Below, piece by piece: positions 1-10,168 of a stretch of DNA of 64,000 nt. The position numbers were made by a program, and so were the translations under genes. The notes below the pieces were generated by a model. That model was not told the origin of the DNA and did no database searches. It saw only the letters and a program-made list of their open reading frames with translations. The number at the start of each line of letters is the position of its first letter. Positions within the stretch are counted from its first letter, which is position 1. Origin of the DNA: Ipomoea triloba (taxonomy: Eukaryota; Streptophyta; Magnoliopsida; Solanales; Convolvulaceae); NCBI RefSeq assembly GCF_003576645.1, contig NC_044924.1, positions 22,665,912 through 22,729,911 on the forward strand. Reading direction: 5' to 3'.

Positions 1-3000
1 GAATAACAGGCAAGTGCTCCTAGATCTTTGTCGTTCCGTCATGCCAATGCGCGATGACCTTAACACTAAGAACGATGGTGAGCTAGCCGAACAACTGCAG
101 AAAAGTTTAAAGGGACGGAGATATCTCATTATCGTGGATGACATATGGAGCACTGAAGCATGGGATAATGTCCAAAGATGTTTCCCTGAGAACAACACTA
201 GCAGTAGAATATTATTGACTACAAGACTCCAAGACGTAGCTAGCTATGCTTGTTCCAGTAAGTCATTTATTTATGAGATGCGATTCTTAAATTGTGATGA
301 AAGTTGGAATTTATTTTGTCAAAAGCTTCTGATAAAAGAAAGCCTGAACAAAGGATTTGAAACAATAGGGAGGAAGATTGTTGAGAATTGTAGAGGATTA
401 CCACTTACAGTTGTGGTGCTAGCAGGGCATCTATCCGCCAATATGGCAGTAGATGAGTGGAAGAGTGTTGAATCAACGTTAAACTCATTGGTGAATTTTG
501 ATCTGCCTCAACAATTTTCCAGAATACTCAGTTTGAGTTACAACAACTTGCCTTGCCATTTGAAGTGTTGTTTTCTATATTTAGGAGCTTTTCCTGAAGA
601 TAGTGAGATTGAAATTAAGAAAGTGGTTAGATTATGGATTGCTGAGGGATTCATTAAAGAAGTGAGTCAAAAGACGCTAGAAGAATCAGGTGAAGAATAT
701 TTGGAGGATCTTATGAATAGAAGCCTGATTATGAAAAGTGGGAGAAGCAGTAATACTGGCAAAGTTGAATCATGTAAGATGCATGATCTATTACATGACC
801 TGTGTGCAAGCAAGGCTAAAAAGCAGAAACTTCTGTGCACCAGAGAAGGCAGTGAACTTCGTCATCATAATAAATTTGTTCGTTCTGATGGAAATCGTTG
901 GTTAAGTCTTAAAATAGCATCTCATCTTTATCAGTTTAGCATTGCTTTGAACAAATCCCGCTCCATTTTATGCTTTGATATGGGTGAATGGAATGATGCT
1001 GATTGGTTTTTAAATTCGCTAGCCAGTAGTGCTAAGATGACAACCAACTCTTTTAAGATGCTAAGAGTGATGGACTTAACTGTACTTGACTACAATGGAA
1101 GTATACCTTCAGATATTATAGAAGTAGTTCTTCTCAGATATCTAGCTTTAACCTCAAATAGGCTTCTTACCTCCATACCTTTGTGGAAGAATCGGAATCT
1201 GCAAACACTTATTATTTGTGAAGATATCAATGGCGTCCGTCAGCTACCTCGTGGAATATGGGAGTTGCCACAATTAAGGCACCTTGAGTTATACCATCAG
1301 CTAATTCCAATGTGTACTCCAAAAGTGGTTCAACTAAATCTACAGACTGTGTATTGGTTGAAGAGCTTTCAGTGCACAAAGCAAGTGTTTTTGAGGATTC
1401 CAAATGTTAAAGAGTTGGGAATAATCGCCCAAGGATGCAGATGCCACCGTTGTTTAGATGATCTTAACTGCTTAAAAAAGCTGGAGAAGCTAAAAGTTCA
1501 GGGCGCCTATTGTCCCATAAAACTGAGGCCTTATACTTTTCCACAAAACCTCAAGGAGATTACCTTTGCAAAAACTCTCATGCCCTGGGAAGCTATGAAC
1601 GTTATCAGTATGCTGCCCAAGCTTGAGGTGCTAAAACTCAAGAATCATGCCTGTGTGGGACAAGAGTGGAAACTAACTGTAGAGAGGGGCTTCCCTGAAT
1701 TGAAGCTTTTGCTAATTTCTTTTATGGATTTGAAGCATTGGTTGCTGGCTGATGATATTGATGATCATCCTTTCCAAAAGCTTGAGCGCTTGGTATTGAG
1801 AAATTGCTTTGAGATGAAAGAGATGCCAAGTTGGATTGAAAACCTTAGCATTAATCTGAAGTCAGTTCAGTTGGAGCAATGCCATGCTTCCCTTGTGTCT
1901 TCTGCCAGGATGATTGAAGAAGAGCAGCGTGAGTGCTACGGGGAAGAATATGGATTTCAGATTCTTGAATTCCACAGTACTCAATCAGGTCTCTCTCTCT
2001 CGTCTTCCTCTCTTAATTACGTATCGTAGTAATATATAATTGGTTTCAGTTGTTATTTTCCAAATTGATTAAATATAATGAATGTGGCATTTTGTATCAC
2101 CCTATTTAAATCTTTATTCTTGTTAAATAATAATAGAGGACCTAGCTGAAAAAGATGAGGATGAAAAGAATAGCCATAGTGCTGATGAGGAGATGGAAGA
2201 GAATGAGAAGAGTATAAATGATGCAGAAGGCATTGAAGGAAAGCAACGTGAGTTCGATCTCTGGGGAAGAATGTGTTTTTGATCGAGATTCTTGAATTAT
2301 ATTATATATATATACTGTATATATGTTCCACATTCAATCAGGTCTCTCTATCTCTCTATGTGTCACTCGTTTAATCCACTTTAATTTGCAGAAGAGATTG
2401 ATGAAGCCTTTGAGGAGCAAAAGTACGAGGAAGACCTGACACGAGGTATAGTTTGTGTTGTGCAAAGTCTACGGATAGAAGCAAGAAGCCTAGGGATTTC
2501 ATGGGTGGATGATCCCAGGTATTGGACTTGGACTCAGAACTCCGGGTACGTACAGTAGTATGTAGTAATTATCATTCTGATTCCAATGTTTGAACTAAAC
2601 GTGCACATAATATCAACCTGTACAATTATATATGCATGTCTACAGATACGAAGTTGCAGAGCTTTTGCGAGTGTGTTGGCTTGACATCCGTGGAACGGTG
2701 GACACCCGGCGCTTACACAAGATGACTTGTTACTCCGCATACCTCCTCTACAAGACTAAACCCGGGCATTATGGGATCGGCCCAGCACGATCATCGTTGA
2801 GATATGTGAATGACAATAACAGTAACAGTGAGAACCAGGTATTTTTAGCAGGGATGAGGTCCTATGTAGACTCCAATGATGAATGGTTGGAGATTATGCT
2901 GGGAGAGTTTAATGTCCGCGATGGAAATGAAGGTGTTGTTGAAATTCGGCTGTGGAATACTGAAAATTGGAAGTCGGGACTCGTCATTAAGGCCATTGAG

Positions 3001-3015
3001 GTTCGACCAAAATGA
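1..3015 (+). CDS. NLR immune receptor with C-terminal PP2 lectin domain (5' end outside window)
   Basis: Intracellular CC-NBS-LRR resistance protein of the R1/late-blight-like class. The frame is open from base 2, so the coiled coil and P-loop lie upstream of the window. Counting from the GTG at 14, I see kinase-2 LIIVDDIW (residues 38-45), RNBS-B RILLTTR (about 67), GLPLT (about 127), RNBS-D CFLYLGAFPED (about 188), the MHD motif CKMHDLLHDLC (about 256) and degenerate LRRs to about 635. The first exon stays open to 2029, but a GTGAGT donor at 1929 fits better. Proposed exons: up to 1928, 2137-2247 (acidic linker), 2392-2545 and 2646-3015, joined in phases 1, 1 and 2 with canonical GT/AG. The last two exons read WVDDPRYWTW, then VAELLRVCWLDIRG and WLEIMLGEF, ending KAIEVRPK, the signature of the phloem protein 2 lectin fold. 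Family knowledge: NLRs can carry integrated decoy domains; PP2 as such a domain is my inference. Exon joins need RNA support. Confidence 0.85.
1918..2352 (+). repeat. Duplicated exon-end/intron-start segment inside the NLR-PP2 gene
   Basis: Around 1925-1996 and 2244-2352 the same order of elements occurs twice: a CA(A/G)C|GTGAGT donor, GGGGAAGAAT, GATTCTTGAATT, a TTCCACA block and CAATCAGGTCTCTCT. The second copy is stretched by a TA-rich insertion. This means the acidic linker exon and its intron arose by local duplication. Both donors have phase 1, so the 111-bp exon is frame-neutral. Confidence 0.75.
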
Positions 3016-3348
3016 CAGTGGCCGGGAATATTTAGTTTACTTAATTTCTTAAATAAATACTACCCTAGACCATAAACAAAAGCTAAAATTTTTGCATAAT
3101 TAGAATATTTTAAAATCTTATTTTTCAAATTAAAGTAAACTAAAATACTTTTTGCTTGTCCATGATTCGTCATATGTTAATGTGATACCAGATTATGTTA
3201 GTTGTTCTGATCAACTGATAGTATTAGCCAATTATAAAAACGTGTGGTAAATTAATTGTTTACTCTTATTTAATTAAATGTAAATTAACATATAATGTAA
3301 TTCATATTATTATTATTATTTAATAATAATAATAAAAATAAGACATAA
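3016..3348. other. AT-rich 3' flank of the NLR gene
   Basis: No coding potential seen. It should hold the 3' UTR and polyadenylation region of the NLR-PP2 gene; several AATAAA-like words (for example near 3052) are present but none can be assigned. Confidence 0.6.
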
Positions 3349-3895
3349 TCTATACTATAAATAAAAAAAAAATCTTCAATTTTAACTTCCCGCCCAAAAC
3401 ACTCTACTATTAAGGTTTGCGTAATGTTATAAAATATGATAATATAATTCTTATTTGTAATACAATTGTACATATGGGAATAAAATTCCTAATAAAATAT
3501 ATTTTTTTTTACGTTCCTATTCGTAATACAAATTTATATTAAAATTACTATTTGTAATAATACAGAACATATATTTCTCTGCAATGTAATCTATATCTAT
3601 ACTATCTATACTATTAATAAAAATAAAATCTTCAATTTTAACTTCCCGCCCAAAACCCTCATCTACTATTAAGGTTTGCGTAATATTATAAAATATGATA
3701 ATACAATTCCTAATAAAATATATTCTTATCTACGTTTCTATTCGTAAAACAATTTTAGATTAAAATTACTAATCGTAATAATACAGTACATATATTTCTC
3801 TGCAATGCAATCTATCTATACTATATATAAAAGCATTATCCTCCTCTAGAATTTTCCCGCCCAAACGAAGGGGTATTTTAGTAATATGGTAATTA
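3349..3895 (+). mobile_element. Helitron-like termini, two direct copies plus a third end
   Basis: Two direct copies with a 256-bp offset (TCTTCAATTTTAACTTCCCG at 3373 and 3629) begin with a TCTATACTAT(A/T)AATAAAA-type end, continue with TTTTAACTTCCCGCCCAAAA, then a shared block containing AAGGTTTGCGTAAT. A third related end starts at about 3815 (TCTATACTATATATAAAAGC followed by TTTTCCCGCCCAAA). Family knowledge: plant non-autonomous Helitrons often start TCTATAYTATTAAAA and lack terminal inverted repeats and target duplications. No 3' CTRR hairpin end was located, so the assignment is tentative. Reverse-strand relatives lie at 20370-20815. Confidence 0.5.
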
Positions 3896-4095
3896 TAATA
3901 ATAATAATAATATTATTATTAAATGTTAATAATATTAATTATTATTATTATAGAATAATATTAATGATAGAATAATATTAATTATAATTGATTATAATAG
4001 GTTATTAGTAATTATGGTAATTATTATGATAGAATAATATTAATGAGATAAGAATGTGGTTTTGATTGTTACAATTTTTGGTAATGTCTATCATA
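3896..4095. repeat. TAA/TTA-rich low-complexity tract
   Basis: Runs of ATA, TTA and AATATTAAT words and a TATATATATATA stretch near 4093. No gene or element boundary is visible. Confidence 0.7.
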
Positions 4096-4099
4096 TATA

Positions 4100-4580
4100 T
4101 ATATATACCCTAGATATATGATATGAGAGCTCAAGAAACACATGCATGTTCAACTAGTCCAAATCCACAAAGTAACTAGCTACACATCTCTAAACTAGGC
4201 ATCATCAAAGCAATTGAGCAAATCTAAGCTATAAGGATTGAAATCAAATCACAAATCAAAATACAAATCAATTCAACAAATCAATTCACAAACTAAAAAT
4301 TGAATAAAAAGAGTGGAAATTGAAATATTACTTGTATTGAAATGGAATTCTTCTAACACTCTTGATCAATTGAAAGTTGAGGTGCACAATCTTCTTCAAA
4401 TCTAGCTACTTGAATTGAAATGTGATTGGAATTGAAGTGGAATTTGGAGAGAATTTTAACCTAATTCTAGAGAGAGAAATTCTAGACTAGACTAAGATGG
4501 AAAAATGAGTGGGATCCCCCTGAGAAAAATGCCCCGATCTCTATTTAAATCTCGCCTAAACCGCCAAAATGATACGCTGT
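4100..4580 (-). promoter_or_regulatory. TATA-like stretch and leader downstream of palindrome array C
   Basis: Reading minus, an ATTTAAATAG box (4541-4550) sits about 30 bp past array C, followed by a pyrimidine-rich leader and a possible donor AA|GTAATATT at 4331. The order matches the leaders after arrays A and B, but no ORF follows. It may be the R/U5 part of a 3' LTR. Confidence 0.4.
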
Positions 4581-4905
4581 GGACGCCCGACTGGACGCGC
4601 GTCCGAGGCGCGTCCAGCGGGATTTCTTCTGCTCAGCGCCAAAACTTCATAGAGGTAATAATCGGACGCGGGCGTCCGACCCGCGTCCGACCCACGTCCA
4701 CAGCAGAGCCGAACCAACTTCAGAGAGGTGAAATTCGGACGCGGGCGTCTGACCCGCGTCCACAGCAGACGTTCCAAACTTCAGAGAGCCGAATTTTGGA
4801 CGCGGGCGTCCGGGTTGCGTCCACCAGGCGTCCGCAGCAGACTGCTTCGAACTTCAGCGTCGTGGGACGTGGACGCCTGGGCGGACGTGCGTCCAAGGCG
4901 CGTCC
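4581..4905. repeat. Nested-palindrome array C (about five units)
   Basis: Units have the form GGACGC-n5/6-GGACGC-(0-2)-GCGTCC-n5/6-GCGTCC; the first is at 4581-4615 and the last at 4871-4905, with some units lacking one arm. Units are separated by about 35 bp containing CTTCAGAGAG- and CAGCAGA-like words. The high GC creates overlapping ORFs on both strands, which are artefacts. Confidence 0.85.
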
Positions 4906-6888
4906 GTGCCTGTTCTTTGCTTCCAATTTTCGCCCGTGAATCAATCTTTGACATCCATGCCTTTTCCACCTTTTTGCACAACATTTTACCTACAAAATGA
5001 TTAACCAAGTGTGGACTAGGGTCCAATGGCAATAACAAGCATTTTAACGCAATTCAAGCTCAAATCAATCATAAAAGCTAGCGATTGTGTGCAACGTGAC
5101 CCAAGAACGACCTTATAAGTGTAGCATCTTTTGCGCTTATCAAAATTTCCACACTTTAGAACTTGTTTGTCCTCAAGCAAGCTATCATTGACCAAGCAAT
5201 ACCTAAGTGCAAATGATGCCACAACTTTGATATGCAAGCAAGCTAAAACATAAGAATGATGCACACATTCAAAATCAATACAATCCTCAAGCTATCATGA
5301 AAAATGTGCTTTCAAACAAACTTTTGATTCTCAATAACGAATATCCCAAGAACAAAACCCTTTGGCCACAATAAAGCAATTTGATTAACTTTCATTTTCA
5401 TACGATTTCAAGCATGCAATCCAATAATGGGTTCACCAATCATTTAAAGCGGGCCACTAGCCGAGCCAACTAGTGGGACCAATGTGCACAAACCAACCCT
5501 ATCTGACCACCCTTATAACCTCAAGCCCCCTAGATTCTAGCGTGATTAACAAAAAGGCTTCAAGGTTGTCTACTACCCCTCAGGACCAACCATCGGGCTA
5601 CCCGATCTCACATGGAGCTACATGCTTTTTCGAGAACTGTGCAATAGGTGCCCGGTCCTAATTGGATAGATCTCTCCTTTTCTCATTCCCCAAGATAACC
5701 TCATCGGGCTACCCGACTTCACATGGATCTCCATGCTTTTTCGAAGACGGTGCAATGGGTGCCCGAATCTTAGCGGAATGACTCTCTTCAATTTTCTCAT
5801 CTCCCAAGACCTCGTATCGGGGCAACCGACTTCACATAGAGCTCTACGCTTTTTCGAAGGCGGTGCAATGGTTGCCCCAATTTGTCCTAGCGAGACGGTT
5901 CATCTTTTTCATATCTTAAGGTTGCCACATTGGGCTCTTTTGGGGTTTTGGCCTCATTGGGTTCTTTTAAACAAAATAAAGCAAAGCATCACCTTCACAA
6001 CCCCACACGCCACCTTCGGGAGAGCAAAAACAAAGAAAATTAATTTCATTTCCGGGCTTAGTAAACATTATATTACTAGGGTTGGTAGGTGCGCACTCCC
6101 ACTTCGTTACCTCCTTGACTATGGTCCGGTTTAAATGAGGGGTGAACATCACACAAGCATGCAAATATCAACAAGTTAAACAAAAGTATAAGAATTTTCT
6201 TTCAAGGGATATTCCTAATTGAGAATCAAATGTTCCTTCAAAACACACATTTTCCACGATAGATTAAGCATTGCATTCATTCAAACATATCCGCCATTCT
6301 ATGCTAAGCATCACTTTTGTAAATCAAAGTTTTCAAGCACAAAGGTGCTTCTCTTTCCACACTTTAAAACGAACGTCGTCCTCGATGTTCACACTAAGCA
6401 TAAGGTGGGAAAGCTAAAAAGGTCTCAACACAACTATGCCCCTTTCCACACTTTAAAAGTGTGCTATGGGCTATAGGATCACACAAACTGCTTTTATGAA
6501 GGATTCAAAATATGCAATGCAAATATCATGCCATCAACTCCCGGTTTCCACACTTTATAACGAAAGCATATAGGTAAAAGAAATAGGTAAGGGAGAAAAA
6601 GAGACTCCCCTACGTCATTAAAGCTCTACATGGTTGTGTACATGTCATCTCTCTTTTTCTTGATATTCCCTGCACAACATAAGCTTCCAAACACATTCAT
6701 CCATATTTGATTAGCTAAACTTAAGAGATCATCAATCGAGATAAAGAACCAACATTAAAAGTAAAAACCAAAACAATACTGCAAACAAAATATGAATTAA
6801 CAATAAAGAAAGTGTGCATAAAAGGAACAAGTGCTAAAAACTAAAAACCACTACAACTAAACAAATATGATCATCGGGGTGCACATGG
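4906..6888 (-). other. Long non-coding 3' region of the Athila-like remnant
   Basis: No convincing ORF. On the minus strand the word AAAGTGTGGAAA or a close variant recurs near 5150, 6355, 6445 and 6548. The 5150 copy follows GCTTGAGGACAAACAAG, a sequence I associate with the region before the polypurine tract and 3' LTR of plant Athila-type elements (from memory). Confidence 0.55.
5591..5880. repeat. 112-bp tandem triplication
   Basis: CATCGGGCTACCCGA-type starts fall at 5591, 5702 and about 5813. Each is followed by TCACATGGA, ATGCTTTTTCGA, GGTGCAATGGGTGCCC and a CTCATTCCCCAAGA-like end. The third copy is more diverged and partial. Confidence 0.8.
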
Positions 6889-7935
6889 TCACTCAATCCC
6901 CCCGTCAGACTCCTCTTCATGGCGATCAAGTATGAGCCTTCTTACTTCAAGTTCAAGCATATCAACTCGATTTTCAAGTCGTCCAATAGTTCCCCACAAC
7001 TCTCTTTCTCCTTCGCTAGCCTCATCCTCACTATGCTCATCGGGTATCACTCCATATTGGATGAAATCTCCTATATCCAATGGTGTCATTGTGGTTGCTA
7101 CTACCTCATTTGCAAGCGCTTCCCCAAATCCTAAGGCTTCACATAGCCTACTAATCAATGGTCCAATGAAGATACTTTCACTATCCTCATAGCTTTGCCT
7201 CTTTAGGAATGTCTTACATAGCTCACCCATGTGGACCGGGGTCTCCGTGTACATGCTCCATAGCATGAAGAGTTCTCTCCTTGTAACATTATCATTCGGT
7301 GTTTGCCTTCCTAACCATGACCTTGCGATAATATGCCACATGATCTTAAGCTCCGGAAGTTTGATATATTTGGCACTCGTGTATGAGGCTCTCCATGCTA
7401 TCCCCGGTCTAGCTATCCCCCACCAAAAGAGTTTGGGTTGATGCTCATTTATGAAGCTGTCAACGAGATTAGCATACCACCTTTGGCTTTGGTCATTTAG
7501 AGTATAGAACCCTAGCAAGTTACCAAGTTCATCCGTCAAGATTTCGTATTGTCTATGGAATATTTTGAACTTGATGCTCGGTTGTTGGCGGTTGTGCATC
7601 CCTTCATTGACCTCTAGAGTAGAAATAAACTCCCTAACGATAGGGGTGTATGTTGCATCCCTCCAACTACAAATATTTCTCCAAAACGGTTGGGATGTGA
7701 TCCTTTCGAACTCTTCTTGGATGCCTAGAATGTCTAGGATCGGGGTGTCTATGTAATTCCATTCAACTATTTCCTTATCCCGGAAATGTCTATATCTAAA
7801 GAGATCCTCAACCTCAATCATGAGTCCTCGGTTAGCAAACTCCCCATTAGGCGTTTCCTCTTCCTCGCTTGACGTATCTTCATAGGCTACCCTACTAGAT
7901 TCACCCCTTTCAAGGGTGTGTCTAGGGACCATCAT
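6889..7935 (-). CDS. Athila-type ORF1/env-position protein b
   Basis: A 348-codon open frame with no internal stop. It is paralogous to the gene at 8883-10168: both carry FWRNICSWRDATYTPIVREF-like and IKFKIFHRQYE..LGNLLGFYT blocks, then an (L/F)RLWS/LFMLWS block, a WIGP/FIGP..(S/T)RLC..LG block and an ATM.PL block. The C-terminus (about 305-340) is an acidic coiled coil (LENRVDMLELEVRRL). Family knowledge: such proteins lie downstream of pol in Athila-like gypsy elements; their function is unknown and they are sometimes called env-like. No signal peptide or membrane segment is evident here. The ATG at 7935 lies 18 nt after a good acceptor (TATGTAG at 7954), and array B plus a leader lie upstream. 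Open despite surrounding decay. Confidence 0.65.
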   Translation of the reverse strand: MMVPRHTLERGESSRVAYEDTSSEEEETPNGEFANRGLMIEVEDLFRYRHFRDKEIVEWNYIDTPILDILGIQEEFERITSQPFWRNICSWRDATYTPIVREFISTLEVNEGMHNRQQPSIKFKIFHRQYEILTDELGNLLGFYTLNDQSQRWYANLVDSFINEHQPKLFWWGIARPGIAWRASYTSAKYIKLPELKIMWHIIARSWLGRQTPNDNVTRRELFMLWSMYTETPVHMGELCKTFLKRQSYEDSESIFIGPLISRLCEALGFGEALANEVVATTMTPLDIGDFIQYGVIPDEHSEDEASEGERELWGTIGRLENRVDMLELEVRRLILDRHEEESDGGIE

Positions 7936-7953
7936 TTCGGCCCTCGGGATCCC

Positions 7954-8418
7954 CTACATATCAATTCAAGCATTAGATTCTCAATTCAAACATTGTGATC
8001 TACTTGAAGCAAAATTTGCACCATACACTTTTAGTGACATATTATCGAACACATGGTATGCAAAGTTAGCAAAAAGCACAAATGTATGAAATATGTATGA
8101 TCTACACACTATAGAGTACAATGGTACAATTATATCATCACCCAAAGCTCACAAAAGTAAAGGATCAAGTAGGATCTTACTAGAATTGAGTAGAGATTAG
8201 ATCAAAATCCTAATAATCCAAGTAGAAGAAAGAAGAATTGTTAAGAAAATTACCTTTGGACTCGGGGGAGGTGATCCACAAATGCTTGACAAAGGAGAAG
8301 AGAAAAGGTTACCTATGTTCATCATCTTTTGAGAGTGGGGAGTGATAGGGAGGAAACTTGGAGTGGGAGAAGAAGAATCGAGCTGAAAAAACCCTCGGTG
8401 TTATTTATTTCGTCGCGC
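7954..8418 (-). promoter_or_regulatory. Leader exon, likely intron and AT-rich box upstream of gene b
   Basis: Minus-strand order from array B: an AAATAAATAA box (8401-8411), a pyrimidine-rich leader, donor CCAAAG|GTAATTTT (intron from 8253), a 300-bp AT-rich intron, acceptor TATGTAG| (exon from 7953), then the ATG at 7935. Splicing is predicted from sequence only. Confidence 0.45.
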
Positions 8419-8537
8419 GGACGCCCTGCTGGACGCGCGTCCAGAGGCGCGTCCAGCAGAGGCCTCTCTGAATCTGCTCTGTTCTGCTTCAGTTTGCCGC
8501 TGGACGCCGGGCGGACGCGCGCGTCCGCCGTGCGTCC
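8419..8537. repeat. Nested-palindrome array B (two units)
   Basis: Units at 8419-8454 and 8502-8537 carry two GGACGC then two GCGTCC words in dyad symmetry, with CAGCAGAG and CTCTCTGAATCTGCT words between, as in arrays A and C. Confidence 0.85.
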
Positions 8538-8882
8538 AGCCTCGATTTTTTGCCTCTTTGCTTGATTTCTTCTTTGGTTTTGTGTGTTTCTTCCCCCGAA
8601 ACTTTGCCTATATGTGTTTCCTTCGTGCCCCCTGTCGTGTTAAGCTTAAGAACAAAACTAACAAATATTTTTGGAACTTTTTGAAATCATTGGAAGTAAA
8701 AACCTAAGCTTCAAAATTAAAAGCTACCAAGAAAAACAACATAATCCAAAATGTACTATTTAAAGCTAATGTAGAGAGAGAAGTAATAAAACTCGAAATT
8801 AAACAAACCAAATAACGAAAATAAAAGAAAAATAAAGTCGGCACCCCATGCACGGGGTACCTAGAGTTTTGGCCGGACCACA
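8538..8882. other. Non-coding spacer between ORF1-type genes
   Basis: AT-rich on the side of gene a's 3' end; no ORF, repeat unit or terminus recognised. Confidence 0.5.
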
Positions 8883-10168
8883 TTAACACATCAACCTATC
8901 AACCAAGCAACGTCCAAAAGGCCCGTCCCCACCCTGTGAGAGGAGGGGGAATCGGTGCTCCATCCATAAGCGCAGCTGCTCGATCACTTGGAACTGTTGC
9001 TCTTGTCGTTCCTCTTGCCTAGTGTACGCCTTATTTTGCCTTACGATGGCCTCATTCTGCCTCATCAATTCCTCGTGCTGTAGGTCCATCCTCCTGTTGA
9101 AGGTGTCCATGGAATGAGTATGTAACTGAAGCTAAAGAGCCCTCATGGACGCCCAATCGTACACTGGAGGGTATTCTGCATACTCAGGAGGCACATCCGG
9201 CCCTCCCTCGATTACAGGCTCCTGCCCTTGCTGAGGCTCACCTTGTGGGTGCACAGGCACATCCCCTATCCTTGGAGCATAACTTCGATTAAGCTGCTCA
9301 ACCCCCAATGGTCGCATAGTGGCTATACTCTTCTCCCTTGCCAGCTCTCTTTGCAGACCAAGCCCTTGGCACAGCCGCGTAACGACTGGCCCTATCCAAA
9401 CGTATGGGCACTTCGGGTTGACCTGGGAGTGGAACAATTGTTGCACTAAGCATGCCATCTGGATTGGCACATTCATTTCGAGGCTCCAAAGGCGGAAGAG
9501 GTCAACCCTGTACACCTTGTGGAGGTTCTTGTTCCTCCCTCCAAATGTTAGGTTGAGCAGGAGCTTCATAACCTTCAAATATGGGCTAAGGATTTTTGAG
9601 GTGTTCGGTTTCGTCACGGTGAACCTTCCTCCATCACCTCCAGTAATCATGTGCCAATAGGCCTCTGCTGTAGCATCGGAGTCGAAGTCTGAGGGGAGGT
9701 TGCGCCACTCGTCTGTATGAATGTCCTCGGAGGTGTAAAATCCAAGATATTCCCCCAACTGGATCAATGAGACTGGTACTCCCGCCCAAATAGTTTGAAC
9801 TTCATCGAGGGAGTGCTCATGTGGTTTGAGGGTACGGGCTCGAATGTAGCAATGAATTCATGGACTACCGGTTCGTACGTATCATCTCTCCAGCTGAAAA
9901 AATTCTCCCAATACCGTTGCCCCGCCATGCTCTCCACCTCTACTCGACACCCATATGCGTCGAGTAGTGGAAAGTCGAAGTAAAAACCTCTCGAAGCTCC
10001 TTTTGTTTGTAGCTCCTCGACCCTTGCTATTTGAGTGCCATTGAGGTGTCTAAGGCTTCGGCCCCCAGGTATCAACAAGTCACTTTCACCTTGTACTGCC
10101 CCCGAACTTGATCCAACATCGTACTTTCGTTTCTTGGCACGTTCCTTGTTTCTAGATCTTGGAGGCAT
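8883..10168 (-). pseudogene. Athila-type ORF1/env-position gene a (frameshift plus in-frame stop)
   Basis: Three collinear pieces make one gene. The N-terminal part (10168-9764) starts MPPRSRNKERAKKRKY, a basic stretch that could be a nuclear signal, and carries YWENFFSWRDDTYEPVVHEF. A single-base shift at about 9765-9775 moves the frame to the middle part (9767-9132) with LGEYLGFYTSE, FRLWSLEMNVP, WIGPVVTRLCQGLG. A TAG at 9132-9134 (CTT TAG CTT, compatible with an ancestral CAG) separates the last piece (9110-8883), a glutamine- and arginine-rich coiled coil (HEELMRQNEAIVRQNKAY). The pieces before and after the TAG share a frame. It aligns through most of its length with the gene at 6889-7935. 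The ATG at 10166-10168 directly follows a GTAATAG acceptor. Confidence 0.65.

Noticed and set aside
1929..2029. NLR exon reading on to the stop at 2027-2029
   Set aside because: A GTGAGT donor at 1929 with matching phase to downstream exons, and loss of LRR-like content after it, make this intron. It could still be an alternative short isoform.
4505..5038. Overlapping ORFs on both strands
   Set aside because: They come from stop-poor GGACGC/GCGTCC repeats; no protein similarity and no shared frame between arrays.
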